A stretch of DNA of 64,000 nucleotides from Cytophagales bacterium (GTDB lineage Bacteria; Bacteroidota; Bacteroidia; Cytophagales; Thermoflexibacteraceae): the NCBI GenBank assembly GCA_004294445.1, contig REAZ01000011.1, positions 58,484 to 122,483 on the forward strand. Direction: 5' to 3'. Of this stretch, positions 27,585 through 37,011 are shown piece after piece (the stretch's first letter is position 1; each line of letters begins with the position of its first letter). The position numbers and the translations under genes are program-made. The notes beneath the pieces are model-generated. The model ran no database searches. It was not told the DNA's origin and saw only the letters and a program-made list of their open reading frames with translations.

Positions 27585-27598
27585 AAAGGCAATATTAC

Positions 27599-27618
27599 TT
27601 TCCCACTTCCGCACAAAA
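27599..27618. repeat. 20-bp direct repeat, left copy
   Basis: The sequence TTTCCCACTTCCGCACAAAA occurs here and again at 29233-29252, in the same orientation, bracketing the membrane-protein gene at 27637-29151. Confidence 0.8.
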
Positions 27619-27636
27619 CTGCATGAAATTTCCTTC

Positions 27637-29151
27637 TTACTTAGGCAAAGATCGCAAGAGAGTAAATAAGTGGTGGTAAAAAGGAACGAAAATGAGGAAG
27701 TAGAGGGGTGGAGCGATAAGAAAAGGAAGTTTAAATAGAATAAAGTCAGATTCAGGGCAAACTTCACTCCCTCCACAAATATCTTCCATAGTGAACCTTA
27801 TTATTGAATAGAAAATAGCACCTCTAATACAAAAAAACAAAGATATATAGCTAAAAAAACTGCATAGAATAGTTATCAAGGATGCATAGATATGATATTG
27901 ATAAATTTTATTTTTCCTTACCCTTGATAGAAAAATGTGAAGAATAAGTGCAGATGATACAAAAATAAACAGAGCTATTTCATCTTCACTATAATCAAGG
28001 CTACAATCATGTGGTTCTATATCTACATAATATTGCAAAAATCCAGAAATAAAAATAATTGAACTTGTATAAGCTATAAAAATCAATACACCTAATACAA
28101 AATCTAACTTGCGAACTTGCTGAAAAACAAATAATAATAGAGAAAAGTTGAATAAAATAAATGAAACTGCAATATGAAAATAGCTTGCAGTAGGAAAGTT
28201 TGATGTTTTTGTCGCATAAAAAATAGAAAACATTTTATTATGTGTTTCTCTCTTACTATTATCTGTGATTAATTTCCCTACTTTTTTATCAAAATATTGT
28301 TGTAAAATGCTTTTGGCTAAAGGACTTATGGGTTTGCTTGCATATTTGTTATATATTTTTATATAATCATTAATTTCTTTAATTTTAACTTCCTCTTTCT
28401 TAATATGAAAAATCCATTCTTTCAAGTATTCCTCACTTTTCATAGTCATAGTTTCTAAAAGTCTCCATTTTACAGTTGCATACCTTGCTTTATAATCGTC
28501 TGTACGGCTAAATAAATGAATATCTAAATCCAGTTTAGGGCTATTACCAAATGTGAAAGGTGAAAAATATCGACTATTATCTGTAAGTTCTATCGTGTCT
28601 TTTCCACGAATCAAAGATTCTTTTTCATACTCACTGACCTCACTAAGCATCTTAACTTTTATCAACCTATCATCATCCCAAAGCGTATCTCCTTCATTTT
28701 GAGTAGGAAAATAATGGTTGCCAATGTTAAGTGCATTAATATCTTCTATCAATTCTTCATAAGTTACCAAATTAGCAATTTTCTCATTTACCATTGCTGA
28801 AAACGCAAAAGGCAAAAAAGTAAAAATGCTAAAACAAAGGAAATACAAGGCAAATTGAGCCTGAGCAAAAAAGCGAAAATGTCTGCTATTGACCTTGTAA
28901 ACTACTTGTAAATAAATCCAATAAATAGCCGCAGGAAGCACCAAAAGCGCTCCTACTAACAAACTTTCCTCATAAGTAGGCAGGTAGCTCGCAGGCGTTA
29001 GCGGGTAAAAATAAACAAACAAGCCTCCTAAACTAAGAGCTAACATACTGTAAAACAAAACATAATGTACCTTGCTCACCCACAATAAAGGATAATGAAT
29101 GAGTAAATAATGGTCTAAACGTTTGAGAAAAGTGGGAATGAGGAACTGCAT
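27637..29151 (-). CDS. Multi-spanning membrane protein of unknown function
   Basis: A 504-residue integral membrane protein with about nine to ten hydrophobic segments: roughly three in the first 140 residues, a large polar loop (about 150-320) and the rest in the C-terminal part. I see no transporter or enzyme signature. Codon use is more AT-rich than most neighbours, with many Ile/Lys/Tyr residues. The ATG at 29151 is used; a longer reading to 29250 would start inside the 20-bp repeat. The 20-bp direct repeats on both sides suggest that the gene arrived as, or lies within, a discrete insertion. Confidence 0.7.
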   Translation of the reverse strand: MQFLIPTFLKRLDHYLLIHYPLLWVSKVHYVLFYSMLALSLGGLFVYFYPLTPASYLPTYEESLLVGALLVLPAAIYWIYLQVVYKVNSRHFRFFAQAQFALYFLCFSIFTFLPFAFSAMVNEKIANLVTYEELIEDINALNIGNHYFPTQNEGDTLWDDDRLIKVKMLSEVSEYEKESLIRGKDTIELTDNSRYFSPFTFGNSPKLDLDIHLFSRTDDYKARYATVKWRLLETMTMKSEEYLKEWIFHIKKEEVKIKEINDYIKIYNKYASKPISPLAKSILQQYFDKKVGKLITDNSKRETHNKMFSIFYATKTSNFPTASYFHIAVSFILFNFSLLLFVFQQVRKLDFVLGVLIFIAYTSSIIFISGFLQYYVDIEPHDCSLDYSEDEIALFIFVSSALILHIFLSRVRKNKIYQYHIYASLITILCSFFSYISLFFCIRGAIFYSIIRFTMEDICGGSEVCPESDFILFKLPFLIAPPLYFLIFVPFYHHLFTLLRSLPK

Positions 29152-29232
29152 CAATTTGTTTTTATAGCAAATTACAGATTTTTTTGAGATAGAATGTAAT
29201 AAATTGTAAAAATTATTTCCTTTACTTGTCCT

Positions 29233-29252
29233 TTTCCCACTTCCGCACAAAA
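29233..29252. repeat. 20-bp direct repeat, right copy
   Basis: Exact copy of 27599-27618 on the upstream side of the membrane-protein gene. Confidence 0.8.
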
Positions 29253-29318
29253 ACGACCGAAAACGAACAATAAATACAAATTATGAATTATAAATTATTA
29301 ATTATGAGTAAGTTATGA

Positions 29319-29348
29319 TTGGCAAAGTAGTTGAAACGTTTAATTTTG
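29319..29348 (+). promoter_or_regulatory. Promoter of the FtsX-type permease array
   Basis: TTG at 29319-29321, 19 bp, then TAATTTTG at 29341-29348. This is a good Bacteroidota promoter about 94 bp before the first permease ATG, and it puts the 10-bp repeat array in the transcribed leader. Confidence 0.6.
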
Positions 29349-29415
29349 TTTGAGGGCTGTTTGAAGCAGTTCTAACAAATTCAAACTATTTCAAACCATT
29401 TCGAACAATCGCAAC
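29348..29415. repeat. 10-bp-period AAAC/GTTT array before permease 1
   Basis: AAC triplets occur at 29374, 29384, 29394 and 29404 (next at 29413), embedded in TTCAAACnA-type decamers; inverted GTTTG copies are at 29348 and 29359. The two halves can fold back on each other. Confidence 0.7.
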
Positions 29416-29441
29416 GGCGCACCGTTCAAACATTTAAAACC

Positions 29442-31892
29442 ATGATAAAGAATTACTTTAAAATAGCCATTCGCAATCTGTCAAAAAACAGAATTTTCAC
29501 TGCCATCAATATAATAGGTTTGGCAATTGGTATTGCGACTTTCGTATTTATTTTGGAATACGTGAGCTTGGAAAAAAGTGTCAATCAGTTTCATACCAAC
29601 CTACCCAAAATGTACCGCTTGCTAAGTGAAAGTAAGGAAGGCAACACTCACGAGTATATGTATTCAGCAGTAGCACCTGCTGCCAAAGATAATTTTGCAG
29701 AAGTGGAAAGCTATTGCAGAATTGTGAGTGGTTCAGTAAATGGCATAGTCAATACAGTAGCTGATAAGGGCGAGACAGTTAAAAGTTTCCAAGAAGTCAA
29801 TTTATATGCTGTGGAGGGTAATTTTTTTGAGTTTTTTAGCTTTCCAATCAAACAAGGGAATCTAAAAAGTTTACAAAAACCTTTTACCATTGCAATTTCT
29901 GAAAAATATGCAAAAAAATATTTTGGAGATAAAAATGCGCTCAACGAAATTTTGATAGTGAATAATCAATTTGGATCGCAACCCTATAAAGTGGTGGTGG
30001 TGTATGAAGATATACCTGAAAATTCTGATATTCAGACAGATATGATGTTGTCTTTGGAAACTTTTAAAAACCCAGCTAACCTCAATGGCAATGAAGGATG
30101 GGCAAGTTTAGACGGATGGGAAAGTCAATTTCTAAATGCGTTTGTCATATTGAAAGATAATGCAAATTATGTAGATACAGAACAGAAAATCAATCAATTA
30201 TACAAATCAAAACAGCCTAAGTCAGAAGTAGTTTTGCGCTTACAACCTGCTACCGAAATTCACTTAGGCAGTAGCTTGGATTATAGCTACCCGACCATAG
30301 GCAAATTGTGGTTTGTCTATCTTTTGGGTGGCATTGCGGTCTTAATTTTGACCATTGCTTGGTTTAACTACATCAATCTTTCTACGGTCAGTTCCTTGAA
30401 AAGGGCAAAAGAAGTGGGAATCCGCAAGGTTTCAGGTGCAAGCAAAACTGCCTTGGTAGCGCAGTTCTTAGGAGAATCCTTCTTACTCAATCTCTTGGGT
30501 TTTATTTTGGCGGTTTTTTTGGTGAGCCTTGCCCAACCTTTTTTTAACGAACTCATTGGCAAAAACTTGTCCTTAGACATTTTGCAAGAAAATTGGTTTT
30601 GGATAATAGGCGTAATATTTTTGGTAGTAGGTGCTTTACTTTCAGGCAGTTATACTGCTTTTGCAATTTCGTCTTTCCCTGCGGTAAGTGTACTAAAAGG
30701 AACTTTTAGCTCGTCGGCAAAAGGCGTTTGGCTCAGGAAATCTTTGGTAGTTTTCCAATTTGGCATTTCTATCTTGCTGATTATGTCGGCTTTGGGACTT
30801 TACAAGCAACTCCAATTCATGCAAAGTAAGGATTTGGGTATGTTACCTGAACAGGTATTGGTGATTGATGGAGCAGAAATTGGCAAAGATAGTACTTTTA
30901 AGTATCGTAATCAGTCTTTCAGGCAAGCACTTGTCAATCAATCTTTTGTAAAGTCAGTATCAGCAACAGGAGCAGTTCCTGGTATGTTTTATAATTTGAT
31001 GGGGCAGGGTATAGAAAAAGTACAAAACCCGCTACCTGAAAGTAATAAGAAAAGTTATGGCATTTTTTGGGCTGATGAAAACTATTTTCAAACCTTTGGT
31101 ATTCAGCTACTTGCAGGCAGTAATTTCACTCCAAAAATGTGTGAAATGGGTTGGAAAGCACGATTTGCTATTATTAACGAAACAGCAATGCGTACTATGG
31201 GTTTTACCACGCCAGAAAGTGCGATTAATCAGAAAATAAAAGTAGAAGTTTTATATGAAAAAGAAGAGGTAGAGGTAATTGGGGTTATCAAAGATTATCA
31301 CCATGAATCCTTACAAACAAGTATTAAACCACTACTTGTCTTGCCTCAATATGCCAATAGCTATTTTGCTGTTCGTTTCACTTCTAAAGATATACAACAA
31401 AAAATGAGTGATTTAGAAATTCTTTACAATAATTATTTCCCCAACAATCCTTTTAACTTCTTTTTTGCAGATGAGAACTTTAATAGAATGTATGAGCAGG
31501 AAATGCAACAAGGGGCAATCTTCACCACTGCCTCTTTTTTAGCTATTTTCATTGCTTGCTTAGGGCTTTTTGGACTTGCTGCCTTCACAGCCGAGCAAAG
31601 AACAAAAGAAATAGGCATAAGAAAAATTTTAGGTGCAAGTTTGGGGCAGATTGTAGGTTTGCTTTCTACCGATTTCTTGAAATTAGTAGGTGTTGCTTTT
31701 GTCATTGCTTCTCCCTTAGCCTATTATGGAATGACTAAGTGGTTGGAAAACTTTGCCTACAAAACCGATATTTCTTGGTGGATTTTTGCTTTAGCGGGCG
31801 TTTCTGCGATACTAATTGCTTTAATTACAGTAAGTTGGCAGAGTATCAAAGCGGCACTGATGAACCCTGTGAAAAGTTTGAGGAGTGAGTAG
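29442..31892 (+). CDS. Double-FtsX ABC permease, paralogue 1 of 5
   Basis: An 816-residue MacB/FtsX-type permease with two successive modules. A first helix (about 18-41) and a periplasmic MacB_PCD domain (45-280) are followed by three helices (about 285-410); a second module begins with a helix (about 432-452), then a second periplasmic domain (460-685) and three helices (about 690-805). Both coupling segments are present (RAKEVGIRKVSGAS near 325 and RTKEIGIRKILGAS near 730). A LolD-like ATPase is needed but none is in the array. The likely job is export or lipoprotein/lipid handling across the envelope. Sequence identity to the other four copies is high at both ends and low in the periplasmic parts. 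Confidence 0.9.
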   Translation: MIKNYFKIAIRNLSKNRIFTAINIIGLAIGIATFVFILEYVSLEKSVNQFHTNLPKMYRLLSESKEGNTHEYMYSAVAPAAKDNFAEVESYCRIVSGSVNGIVNTVADKGETVKSFQEVNLYAVEGNFFEFFSFPIKQGNLKSLQKPFTIAISEKYAKKYFGDKNALNEILIVNNQFGSQPYKVVVVYEDIPENSDIQTDMMLSLETFKNPANLNGNEGWASLDGWESQFLNAFVILKDNANYVDTEQKINQLYKSKQPKSEVVLRLQPATEIHLGSSLDYSYPTIGKLWFVYLLGGIAVLILTIAWFNYINLSTVSSLKRAKEVGIRKVSGASKTALVAQFLGESFLLNLLGFILAVFLVSLAQPFFNELIGKNLSLDILQENWFWIIGVIFLVVGALLSGSYTAFAISSFPAVSVLKGTFSSSAKGVWLRKSLVVFQFGISILLIMSALGLYKQLQFMQSKDLGMLPEQVLVIDGAEIGKDSTFKYRNQSFRQALVNQSFVKSVSATGAVPGMFYNLMGQGIEKVQNPLPESNKKSYGIFWADENYFQTFGIQLLAGSNFTPKMCEMGWKARFAIINETAMRTMGFTTPESAINQKIKVEVLYEKEEVEVIGVIKDYHHESLQTSIKPLLVLPQYANSYFAVRFTSKDIQQKMSDLEILYNNYFPNNPFNFFFADENFNRMYEQEMQQGAIFTTASFLAIFIACLGLFGLAAFTAEQRTKEIGIRKILGASLGQIVGLLSTDFLKLVGVAFVIASPLAYYGMTKWLENFAYKTDISWWIFALAGVSAILIALITVSWQSIKAALMNPVKSLRSE

Positions 31893-31897
31893 CATAT

Positions 31898-31930
31898 AAA
31901 TCCGAAGGGTTTTAAAAACCCTTCGGATTT
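31898..31930. terminator. 15-bp perfect hairpin between permeases 1 and 2
   Basis: Arms 31898-31912 and 31916-31930 are perfectly complementary (AAATCCGAAGGGTTT) with a TAA loop. It could end the first transcript; it could also be a dispersed palindromic repeat, as the CCGAAGG core recurs in the palindrome at 50849-50897. Confidence 0.65.
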
Positions 31931-31937
31931 GAAAATA

Positions 31938-31953
31938 AACAAAATCAAACGTT
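31938..31953. repeat. Short AAAC repeat before permease 2
   Basis: Only two AAC units with a 10-bp period (31938 and 31948) precede a GTTT. This is the shortest version of the arrays found before the other permease genes. Confidence 0.45.
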
Positions 31954-31962
31954 TAAAAAACT

Positions 31963-34338
31963 ATGATACAAAATTACTTTAAAATTGCTATTCGGAATTT
32001 GTGGAGGAACAAGATATTTACCTTCATCAATGTTTTGGGGCTTGCGCTGGGCTTGACTGCCTGCCTACTTATCTCGCTTTTTATCTATGATGAGTTGAGT
32101 TTTGACCGCTTTCACCCACACGCTGATAATATCTACCGAATAGTGGAAAAGCAAAAACAGGGCGAAGAAATATATGATGTGGCGGTAACGCCAGGTCCCT
32201 TAGCCCCTGCCCTGAAAGCGGACTTTGCTGAAATAGCGGAAGTGGCTCAAATAGGTAAATGGAACGGTACTTTTAGGCAAGGAGATAAGGTTTTCGAGGA
32301 AAAAGAAATGTATTTTGGAAGCCATGAATTGCTCAAAATATTTGATTTCCCTCTGGTCAAAGGAGATTTGAAAACGGTTTTAAAAAAACCGAATGAATTG
32401 ATTATCAATGAGAAGACCGCACTCAAATACTTTGGCGAAGATTGGAAAAATAATAAAAATATTTTGGGAAAAGTTTTTAAACTCAATGGTGGAGATGAGT
32501 TTGTCTTGGTAGGTGTCGTCAAAGATTTGCCTTCTAATTCGCATCTGCAATTTGACTTTTTGATGTCCTTCGAATATGTGAAATTGGACAAATGGAGCTA
32601 CAATTGGGGGAGTAATAATTTCCATACTTATGTGCAACTGCGAGCGGATGCAAACATGAAGGATTTTGAGCAAAAAATTGAAAATCAGTTAATTAAATAT
32701 AATGAAAAAACAGAAAGCAAGCTGTATTTACAAGTCCTGACTGATATTTATCTGTATTCCAAATTTGCTTTTTATACGGATAGTTGGAACAAGCGTGGAG
32801 ATATTTTTTATGTAAAGATTTTTGCTGTAGTTGGGCTAATTGTTTTATTTATTGCTTGTTTTAACTTTATCAACCTCACTACTGCTCGTGCTACTACAAG
32901 GTCAAAAGAAGTAGGGATTCGCAAAACCATTGGCGCACAACGCTATCAGCTTGTTATTCAGTTTATTGGAGAGTCTTTGTGCTTGGTTTTGAGTGCAGTA
33001 TTGCTTGCTTCTGCGCTGGTAGTTTATGTTTTGCCTTTTTTCAATCAGATTAGTGGTAAAAACTTATCTATCAATTATTTAGATAGCCAATTCATATTTT
33101 CTATTTTAGGGCTTACGCTTGTAACTGCTTTGTTAGCAAGTATTTATCCAGCCTTTTTACTTTCTTCCTTTCAGCCTGTAAAAGTTTTGAAAGGCGTATT
33201 GAAAATAGAATCAGGCAAAAGTTTTAGAAAATCTTTGATAATCATTCAATTTGCCTTTTCTATTGCGCTAATTGTTTGTACTACAATTATTTATACTCAA
33301 CTTGCCTATATTCAGCAAAAAGATTTGGGCTTTGAAAAGTCGCAACTGATGTATGTACGCATGGGTGGACAGCTTCGTGAAAAATCTCATTTATTGAAAA
33401 ATGATTTGCAAAAATTGGCTTTTATTGAGTCTGTTTCAGCCACCACAAGCACCTTAGTCAATGCTGCCAATGAGTCCAATGTGGCATGGGAAGGGCAGGC
33501 AGAAGGAGACGAGTTTTTGATTACACAAATGATGACCGACCCCGATTTTATCCCTACCGTAGCTATGAAAATGGCGCATGGTCGTAATTTCTCTTTGCAA
33601 AATGCGTCAGACACAGCCGCTTATATTATCAATGAGCAAGCTGCTAAACGCATGGGCTACACAGGTGAGCAGGCTTTGGGCAAAAAACTCAAATTCTGGG
33701 GGCTGGAAGGCACTATTATTGGGGTGGTGCAAGACTTTCATTTCCGACCTCTCAATGTTGCTATTGCCCCGCTTATTATGCGTTATCGTCCCAAAGAGTT
33801 CTTTTTCAATGTGTTGGTCAAAGTAAAACCTAACCAAGTAAATTCACTCATTGCTACACTTCCTTCGCTTTACAAAAAATATGAGGCAGAAACGCCCTTG
33901 CAATATGGCTTTGTAGAAGAAGAATTAGACAAACTTTACTGGCAGGAGCAAAAAATAGGAAAAATTATTTTGTACTTCTCTTGCTTATCTATTTTCATTG
34001 CTTGCTTGGGACTTTTTGGCTTGGCTACTTTTGCTGCCGAAACCCGCACCAAAGAAATCTGCATCCGCAAAATATTAGGGGCGAGCATTTTACAAATCAC
34101 TAGCTTACTTTCTAAAGACTTTTTGAGGCTGGTTTTGGTTGCTTTCATTATTGCAAGCCCTGTGGCTTACTATTTCATGGACAAGTGGTTATCTGATTTT
34201 GCATATAGGATTACGATAAGTTGGTGGGTTTTTGCACTTGCGGGAGTTTCTGCTATTACAATCGCTTTAATTACAGTGAGTTGGCAGAGTATCAAGGCGG
34301 CACTGATGAATCCTGTAAAGAGTTTGAGGAGTGAGTAA
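31963..34338 (+). CDS. Double-FtsX ABC permease, paralogue 2 of 5
   Basis: 791 residues with the same two-module plan: helices at about 20-42, 280-305, 330-360, 370-400, 415-440 and three after about 665. The coupling segments RSKEVGIRKTIGAQ (near 312) and RTKEICIRKILGAS (near 700) are present; the second has Cys where the others have Gly. The 3' end encodes the same SIKAALMNPVKSLRSE tail as copies 1, 4 and 5. It starts 70 bp after copy 1 across a strong hairpin. Confidence 0.9.
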   Translation: MIQNYFKIAIRNLWRNKIFTFINVLGLALGLTACLLISLFIYDELSFDRFHPHADNIYRIVEKQKQGEEIYDVAVTPGPLAPALKADFAEIAEVAQIGKWNGTFRQGDKVFEEKEMYFGSHELLKIFDFPLVKGDLKTVLKKPNELIINEKTALKYFGEDWKNNKNILGKVFKLNGGDEFVLVGVVKDLPSNSHLQFDFLMSFEYVKLDKWSYNWGSNNFHTYVQLRADANMKDFEQKIENQLIKYNEKTESKLYLQVLTDIYLYSKFAFYTDSWNKRGDIFYVKIFAVVGLIVLFIACFNFINLTTARATTRSKEVGIRKTIGAQRYQLVIQFIGESLCLVLSAVLLASALVVYVLPFFNQISGKNLSINYLDSQFIFSILGLTLVTALLASIYPAFLLSSFQPVKVLKGVLKIESGKSFRKSLIIIQFAFSIALIVCTTIIYTQLAYIQQKDLGFEKSQLMYVRMGGQLREKSHLLKNDLQKLAFIESVSATTSTLVNAANESNVAWEGQAEGDEFLITQMMTDPDFIPTVAMKMAHGRNFSLQNASDTAAYIINEQAAKRMGYTGEQALGKKLKFWGLEGTIIGVVQDFHFRPLNVAIAPLIMRYRPKEFFFNVLVKVKPNQVNSLIATLPSLYKKYEAETPLQYGFVEEELDKLYWQEQKIGKIILYFSCLSIFIACLGLFGLATFAAETRTKEICIRKILGASILQITSLLSKDFLRLVLVAFIIASPVAYYFMDKWLSDFAYRITISWWVFALAGVSAITIALITVSWQSIKAALMNPVKSLRSE

Positions 34339-34358
34339 AAATACAAATATTTGAGATT

Positions 34359-34420
34359 GTTTAAGGACTGTTTGAAATGGTTTTAACAACCTCAAACCAT
34401 TTCAAACAAATTCAAACGTT
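34359..34420. repeat. 10-bp-period AAAC/GTTT array before permease 3
   Basis: GTTT at 34359, 34370 and 34380, then AAC at 34385, 34395, 34405 and 34415. A 14-bp perfect inverted repeat, GTTTGAAATGGTTT against AAACCATTTCAAAC (34370-34383 with 34394-34407), is formed. Confidence 0.75.
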
Positions 34421-34429
34421 TAAAAAACT

Positions 34430-36892
34430 ATGATAAAAAACTATTTTAAAATTGCTGTTCGCAACTTACTCAGACACAGAGGCTTTTCTGCTATAAATAT
34501 TGTCGGGCTTGCGCTGGGCATGGCTTGCTGCTTTCTCATTTTGCTCTTCGTGCGTTACGAATTGAGTTTTGACAAGTTTCAGGACAAATACGACCGCATT
34601 TATCGGATAACCTACGACCCTAAGTTTGCGGGGATTCCGAAACCTATGGTCGCTATGGGTCCGCCTGCTTCGCCCCTACTGATGAGCTATTTTCCTGAAA
34701 TAGAGCAAACTGCAAGGCTTTACAGTCGCAATGCAAGCATAGAAGTAGAGCGAAACGGACAGAATAATTTGAAGTTTGAGGAAGAAAAATTCTTCTTTGC
34801 AGACTCCACTGTCTTAGATATTTTTACTTTTAAGTTCTTGGAAGGCAACCCAAAAACAGCACTCAACGGTAGATTTAATGTAGTTCTGACTGATGAAATG
34901 GCAAAAAAATACTTTGGGAACGAAAGTGCCTTGGGGAAAACGATTTTGTTTGCAGGTACGCAACCGATGAAGGTATCGGGCGTGGTCGAAAAATATCCTG
35001 ATAACTCACACATAAAGTTTAACTTTCTCTCGGACTACGAAACTATGTTTGCCTTAGAAAGTCCCGCCGCAAAGCAAAATTTGAGCATGAATTGGGTGAT
35101 TACACACTCTTTTACTTATGTCTTGCTCAAGCCTAATCAAGCACAGTCCGTAGTAAAAATGAATACTAAGTTTCCTGAATTTATCAAAAAAAACATACCT
35201 AAACAGCTTGAGAGCTACGCCAAGGATATTATTTATACTTTACAGCCCATGCGAGATTTTCACTTGCGTTCTGATACTTTGGGCGACCCTGAGCCTGTAG
35301 GAAGTATGAACACACTGTACGTTTTTATAGGTATCGCAGTGATTACCTTGCTGATAGCGTGTATCAATTTTATAAATCTTTCTACGGCTCGTTCCCTCAA
35401 AAGAGCAAAAGAGGTAAGCATGAGAAAGGTACTTGGGGCGGTGAAGCAGCAGTTGGTCTGGCAGTTTTTGGGCGAATCTATGCTATTGGGCTTTCTTGCT
35501 TTTGTACTTGCTTTCTTGCTCATTGCGCTTGCCTTGCCTTTTGTCAATACCATTATTCAGAGGCAGTTAGATGTCATGCAAATCTTGCAAGACCCGCTTT
35601 TGATTGTTGCATTTGTTAGTATTTTTGTGTTAGCGACCTTGTTAGCAGGAAGCTACCCCGCATTTTTTATTTCCAAATTTAAGCCCACAGAAACACTGAA
35701 AGGAAACTTTTCGAGTGGAAAGGCAAAGGGAGGCTTGCTACGTCAATCACTTTTGGTGGTACAGTTCTGTGCATCTATTATCTTGATGATAGGCTCATTA
35801 GTCGTATATCAGCAAGTCAAATTCATGCAAAGTGAGCCTTTGGGTTTTGAAAAAGAGCATATCGTCATTGCCAGCCTCAAAAGCCAAAACCTAAACGGCA
35901 TTTTTTCCAAATTTGATTCTTTGCAGGGTCAAAAACTCAAAACTTTTACAGAAGAAATCAGCAAAAGTGCCAATGTGAAAGCGGTTGCGCTATCCAGCAA
36001 TGCGTTGGGGCAGGGCAGTATTCGCAGAGGCGTAGTTCCTGAAGGCTTTAAGCCCGAAGATAATTTATTTGTGGGGTGCATAGCGATAGATTACCGTTTT
36101 GTAGATACCTATGGACTAAAAGTCGTGGCGGGGCGCAACTTTTCGGAGGAGTTCCCAAGCGATGTCAAAGAAGGCTTTTTAATTACAGAGTTAGGCGCAA
36201 AAACCTTTGGCTGGAAAACGCCACAAGAGGCAGTAGGCAAAAAAATTAATCGAGAAGGTAAAGAGGGCAAAATAGTGGGTGTAGTCCAAGATTTTCACGC
36301 AGAAGGGCTTTCACAACCCTTGTACGGTGTTCTGTTTGATATTTTGCCTACACAACTAAACCTATTTTCTATCAAGATTAACTCCGCCAATACACCTGAA
36401 ACACTGGCTTTTATCGAACAAAAATGGAATACTTTTTTCCCCGAAAAGGCTTTTGAATACGCCTTCTTAGACCAAGATTTGGCTCGCCAGTACGAGGAAC
36501 AAAAGCGTTTGGGTGAAATGGTCAGCAATTTTGCAGGCATGGCTATTTTTATTTCTTGCTTGGGCTTATTTGGCTTAATATCTTTGGTTACTCAGCAGAG
36601 AATCAAGGAAGTAGGGATTCGGAAAGTGCTTGGTGCCACCATTCCACAAATCGTATTTATCTTGTCTAAAAATTTCACCATTTTAGTTCTCATTTCCTTT
36701 GTAATAGCCTCACCAATAGCCTATTACTTCATGGATAAGTGGTTAGCCGACTTTGCGTTTAGGATAAACTTGGGCGCAGGAATTTTTGCACTAACAGGCT
36801 TTGCAGTGCTTTTTGTGGCTCTTTTCACCATGAGTTTCCAAGCCATCAAAGCCGCAATGGAGAATCCTGTGAAGGCATTGAGGAGTGAATAA
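34430..36892 (+). CDS. Double-FtsX ABC permease, paralogue 3 of 5
   Basis: 820 residues, same double MacB_PCD-FtsX plan. Coupling segments are RAKEVSMRKVLGAV (near 325) and RIKEVGIRKVLGAT (near 725). This is the most divergent copy at its 3' end: it ends IKAAMENPVKALRSE where the others have IKAALMNPVKSLRSE. As with all five, no signal peptide is cut; the first helix anchors the protein. The ATG follows the repeat array by 10 bp. Confidence 0.9.
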   Translation: MIKNYFKIAVRNLLRHRGFSAINIVGLALGMACCFLILLFVRYELSFDKFQDKYDRIYRITYDPKFAGIPKPMVAMGPPASPLLMSYFPEIEQTARLYSRNASIEVERNGQNNLKFEEEKFFFADSTVLDIFTFKFLEGNPKTALNGRFNVVLTDEMAKKYFGNESALGKTILFAGTQPMKVSGVVEKYPDNSHIKFNFLSDYETMFALESPAAKQNLSMNWVITHSFTYVLLKPNQAQSVVKMNTKFPEFIKKNIPKQLESYAKDIIYTLQPMRDFHLRSDTLGDPEPVGSMNTLYVFIGIAVITLLIACINFINLSTARSLKRAKEVSMRKVLGAVKQQLVWQFLGESMLLGFLAFVLAFLLIALALPFVNTIIQRQLDVMQILQDPLLIVAFVSIFVLATLLAGSYPAFFISKFKPTETLKGNFSSGKAKGGLLRQSLLVVQFCASIILMIGSLVVYQQVKFMQSEPLGFEKEHIVIASLKSQNLNGIFSKFDSLQGQKLKTFTEEISKSANVKAVALSSNALGQGSIRRGVVPEGFKPEDNLFVGCIAIDYRFVDTYGLKVVAGRNFSEEFPSDVKEGFLITELGAKTFGWKTPQEAVGKKINREGKEGKIVGVVQDFHAEGLSQPLYGVLFDILPTQLNLFSIKINSANTPETLAFIEQKWNTFFPEKAFEYAFLDQDLARQYEEQKRLGEMVSNFAGMAIFISCLGLFGLISLVTQQRIKEVGIRKVLGATIPQIVFILSKNFTILVLISFVIASPIAYYFMDKWLADFAFRINLGAGIFALTGFAVLFVALFTMSFQAIKAAMENPVKALRSE

Positions 36893-36928
36893 AAATGCAA
36901 AGTGTTTGAGCAGTTCGCCGCAGCGATT

Positions 36929-37000
36929 GTTTGATATTGTTTGAAATAGTTTTTAAACAACATCAAACCGTATCAAACAAAGCTTAACAATATCAAACAA
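36929..37000. repeat. 10-bp-period AAAC/GTTT array before permease 4
   Basis: GTTT at 36929, 36939 and 36949 and AAC at 36956, 36966, 36976, 36986 and 36996. Period is exactly 10 bp in both halves, which are inverted relative to each other. Confidence 0.8.
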
Positions 37001-37011
37001 ATAATAAAAAC

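Noticed and set aside
29151..29250. Longer N-terminus for the membrane protein
   Set aside because: The extension begins within the 20-bp direct repeat and lacks hydrophobic character; the ATG at 29151 is more natural.
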